Assembly: GCF_027244095.1 (NCBI RefSeq)
Contig: NC_069671.1
Coordinates: 9,367,982-9,431,981 of the forward strand
Reading direction: 5' to 3'
DNA: 64,000 nucleotides
Source: Hemicordylus capensis
Lineage: Eukaryota; Chordata; Lepidosauria; Squamata; Cordylidae
Both the position numbers and the translations under genes were made by a program. Positions 61,105-64,000 of the stretch are shown here, piece by piece. Under the pieces are notes generated by a model that searched no databases, was not told the origin of the DNA, and saw only the letters and a program-made list of their open reading frames with translations. Numbering within the stretch: the first letter of the stretch is position 1; the number at the start of each line of letters is the position of its first letter.

Positions 61105-61405
61105 TCTTGTAGTGAGCATGAATTGATGCCTTTGCTAAGCAGGGTCTGACATGGTTTGTATTTGAATGGGAGACTGCCTGTGAGACTATCTGTTTCCCAT
61201 GGGGTTGGGATCGCTCTAGGAAAGGCATCTGCCTACTTGCATGCAGAAGGTTCCAAGTTCCCTCCTTGGCAGCATCTCCAGGATAGGACTGAGTGAGATT
61301 CCTGTCTGTAACCTTGGAGAAGCTGCTGCCAGTCTGTGTAGACAATATTGAGCTAGATATACCAAGGGTCTCACTCGGAATATGGCAGGCAGCTTCCTAT
61401 GTCCC
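61105..61405 (+). mobile_element. 5S-headed, CR1-tailed SINE
   Basis: GAGGTCTTGTAGTGAGCATG, TTTGCTAAGCAGGGTCTGAC, AAGGCATCTGCCTACTTGCA and TGCAGAAGGTTCCAAGTTCC (tRNA-derived link), tail GGCAGCTTCCTATGTCCCT. Confidence 0.9.
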
Positions 61406-62711
61406 TAAAGTGCAGAATTTAGTGCTACCTGCAGAACTCTGTGCCCCCATCTCAGCTGCCTAAAAAGAAAAGAAAAGTTCAAGCTACTAGCCCTTATTGT
61501 GCACCAAGATAAGCTTGAAAAAAGATGGACGTGAAAGAAAAATCAAAATATTTTGAGCATTTAACAATGGGCTTGGTGATTCCTCCCTCCTTTTAAGCCA
61601 TCCCTCAGCCTTCGAGCTAACTAAAACAAGCTGTTTTGAAAGCTTCAAATTGCAAACATTATTTATACTTTTCATATTGGTTCCAGGTTGTAATTATGCA
61701 GAGCTTTCAATATACCTTCAGAGGAGCTGGAAACAGCATCATGCACTGGATCACAGGCACATGCATGCATTAATGCATCATTCTTTCTCTTCAAAAATGT
61801 GGAAATGTTCTAATTATTACTCTAATGGAACTCACTACCTTCACCCAACAATCACCATGCATAGCATTTCACATCTTTGCATGCTTTAAGTAACTTGGGC
61901 TTCTGACACCATCGTGGGATGAAAATGAGTTGCCGTTATATGTGTTTAAAGCTAGGCAACCTTATATACCTCCATTACATAGCAATGTAGAGTTAAGTGA
62001 GTTAAGAGTGGTAGGGAAAATGTTTGGCATGCACAAGGTCCCAGGTCCAATGCCCAGTTACAGAGCTCAGGAATAAGGGCTGGTATTCCCATGCATGCCC
62101 CACATAGAGGATGCGTTGGGGCCCCCAACTTGGGGGTAGAGATATGTAGAAATTCTCTGAGAAATGTCATGTCTTATGAAAGCTCATCTAGATTGCTTTG
62201 GAATTTCTCACATTTGCAGGTGTCACTGTTGTAGTCTAGGTTGACTTCAGAGTCCCTAAGCATTTGAGGAGCCGCCGCCCCCCTCATTTTTCTGAACTCT
62301 CCCAACTCCCACCCAATCAAATAACCCATATCCTCAATCCTCAAAACCTATTTTTCTCCCCCACAATGTCTTTCCTCTCCCACCCCTAAACATTGGAGTG
62401 CTTCTCAAACTTTCTCCTGTATGCATTGATTGCTTTTTTTTTTTTTTGCTTGACCTATTTGGCCATAGCTGGCAGATTCAATGTAAGTTAACTGAGATAA
62501 TAGAGAGTAAGAAAGATTGAAAGAAACTCCAAGGCATCATCTGGAAGGAAAGGGGGTGTTTCTCAGTTTCTCAGGGTACTAGGCTTAAGCAAGAGTAACA
62601 GGTATGCCTTTGGGGCCTATAGGCCTGGAGGAGGGTGGGCTGGTCTTCTCTCAGCACAGCTGAAATGTGTTGGCCATTCTCGTTTCCAGGATGGGCCGTT
62701 AACCGCTGATC
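61406..62711. other. Unique sequence, candidate conserved non-coding DNA
   Basis: About 1.3 kb. 61480-61800 (TTCAAATTGCAAACATTATT, TTGTAATTATGCAGAGCTTT, GCATGCATTAATGCATCATT) is repeat-free and enhancer-like in texture. 62008-62080 may be a very worn tRNA SINE head. No gene seen. Confidence 0.35.
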
Positions 62712-62911
62712 AGCGAAGGACAGTCATTCACACAAAACGCATGTACACATGCACAGATACCTGTATGTATTACAATGAATGGGGCAAGGGCTCTCATACC
62801 TGGGCCTCCAGATGTTGTTGGACTTCAACTCCCATAATCCCTTTGGCCATTGTGGCTGGGGGTTATGGGAGTTGCAGTCCAACGACCACTGGGGGTCCAA
62901 GTTCTACCCAG
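62712..62911. mobile_element. GTACAGG repeat scrap and hAT-like MITE
   Basis: 62712-62784: GACAGTCATTCACACAAAAC, ATGCACAGATACCTGTATGT. 62785-62911: ACTTCAACTCCCATAATCCC paired with GGTTATGGGAGTTGCAGTCC, a palindromic hAT relative with worn ends. Confidence 0.65.
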
Positions 62912-63286
62912 CCATCAGGACCCTGCAGGCATAGAAATAATAGAGTTGTGATTGCAGGGATGCCATCCATGGATGTGACATTCTGCAGAGCACACTCTAT
63001 TACCCTGCAGTTGAAGCACAGCTGGGTTCCCTCCTGCTCCTTCACGGCCAGTCAGAGGGCAACTGCTGATACCACAAGGCTTGCCACTTTGCTGGCAGTG
63101 CAAAGCATGCTGGGAAGGCATGGAAGCCTTGGAGGACTTGCTGCTTCTGATTTCAACACTGGATACCACACCTGGCTTTATGGTGTGTTTCATGGGTTTG
63201 TTGACCCAAACAGACATTCTGGTCATGTGTTGCTAATGGGTTAGGCACTCTCCAACCCAGCCCCAGATGGTCGTGTGAACAGGCCT
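62912..63286. mobile_element. GAGGC-ended MITE, right part
   Basis: Core GCAAAGCATGCTGGGAAGGC and TTGGAGGACTTGCTGCTTCT parallels the 53.8 kb copy; right end ATGGTCGTGTGAACAGGCCT. The left part is not recognised. Confidence 0.5.
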
Positions 63287-64000
63287 AAAGTCTGAAGAGC
63301 ATGATTCAAAACGGATGTCTTAATTCCGCTTCCAGCTGATAGTGAAAAGACAATGTCTCTGAAGCCCTAAAGGGCCCTAGTGTGAAATCAACCTCACTTC
63401 TGTTTAAAAGTGTTACAGAAATTGAGAACAATCAAAAGGGACTTTAATAATCCCAAGTGGCCTAGTTTAATTGAGGCTTGAACTTTGATTCTCCAAAATC
63501 CAGAAGGACCTCTACAAAGCGAGAAAAAAAAAATGAATGTAAGGGAAAGTATTCAATTTGGGGGTGTTTTCCATCTGCCGCTCTGTGTCCTGAAGCATCT
63601 GACAGGAGAACATGAAAGGCCCAACACAAATTTGAATTATCCAGATGTCTATGTGAGTACTGAAATCTCATTATAAAGCTTTCCAACACTTCTATCATAC
63701 TACATCAGAGATGGAAAATCCAGAGAGACCCCCTTTAAGCAGGTTCATCCAAGTTGAATTTAACAGCCATTGGAAGGCTCTTATTTCACATGGTCGAGCT
63801 GATCTGAGCCCTGTTGAGCCTTTAATTGCAAAAATCTGTTTTCTTAGGGGTTTTGTAAGCTATTTTTATGGTGCTGCTAACCAATTATGGAGCATATGTT
63901 TAAATAATAAATATGCCTACAAATGTACAGGTAAAATAAATACAGAGTGGTTTTTGCCAAAGGAGATTGATTCTCAAGGGCACACATTCCAGCAGGTCTT
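63287..64000. other. Unique sequence, candidate conserved non-coding DNA
   Basis: No transposon seen to the window edge. 63760-63960 (GAGCCTTTAATTGCAAAAAT, CTGCTAACCAATTATGGAGC) has the texture of conserved non-coding DNA. Confidence 0.35.

Overview
The window looks like squamate reptile (lizard-type) nuclear DNA. This rests on a BovB-tailed Sauria-type SINE near 59.7 kb, many L2- and CR1-clade LINE pieces, a non-BovB RTE LINE, several SINE families whose tails copy those LINEs, a wide variety of hAT-like miniature elements, and many microsatellites. I see no host protein-coding gene, no true tRNA or rRNA gene, no CRISPR array and no bacterial-style operon. It reads as intergenic or intronic DNA in which old single-copy sequence is cut up by several generations of transposons.

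Layout. 0-3.3 kb: an L2-clade LINE whose ORF2 (endonuclease plus reverse transcriptase, 978 codons) is uninterrupted. 3.3-11.3 kb: MITEs, a CR1 tail, SINEs and a 5S-headed SINE carrying an unidentified coding-like insert. 11.3-19.3 kb: an RTE LINE fragment split by a CR1 tail, then a mosaic L2 split by two hAT elements and a SINE. 19.3-31.4 kb: a diverged duplication, CR1 split by a SINE, a 359-nt pure pyrimidine tract on an L2 tail, a pogo-like MITE and nested MITEs. 31.4-43.4 kb: SINE clusters, a 1,068-bp hAT element with a perfect 8-bp duplication, and quiet unique stretches. 43.4-52.5 kb: L2 fragments, a three-copy tandem array of about 175 bp, palindromic hAT elements, a nested stack holding a multi-hairpin element, and a solo LTR. 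52.5-64 kb: a second multi-hairpin element in opposite orientation, a second solo LTR, the Sauria SINE, and a tandem trimer of tRNA-like SINE heads.

How the parts relate. Four SINE tail types match four LINE tail types: CR1 (5S- and tRNA-headed SINEs), RTE (a tRNA-headed SINE ending in a self-complementary GTCGA motif), L2 (a tRNA-headed SINE and a dispersed L2-tailed repeat) and BovB (the Sauria SINE). This fits the known pattern of SINEs borrowing LINE machinery. The most unusual structures are the two roughly 500-bp elements built as chains of hairpins, whose ends resemble those of an ordinary-looking MITE family elsewhere in the window. Between the repeats lie several AT-balanced unique stretches that look like possible conserved non-coding DNA; that is inference and needs an alignment. 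Coordinates of diverged repeats are approximate to about 5-20 bases.
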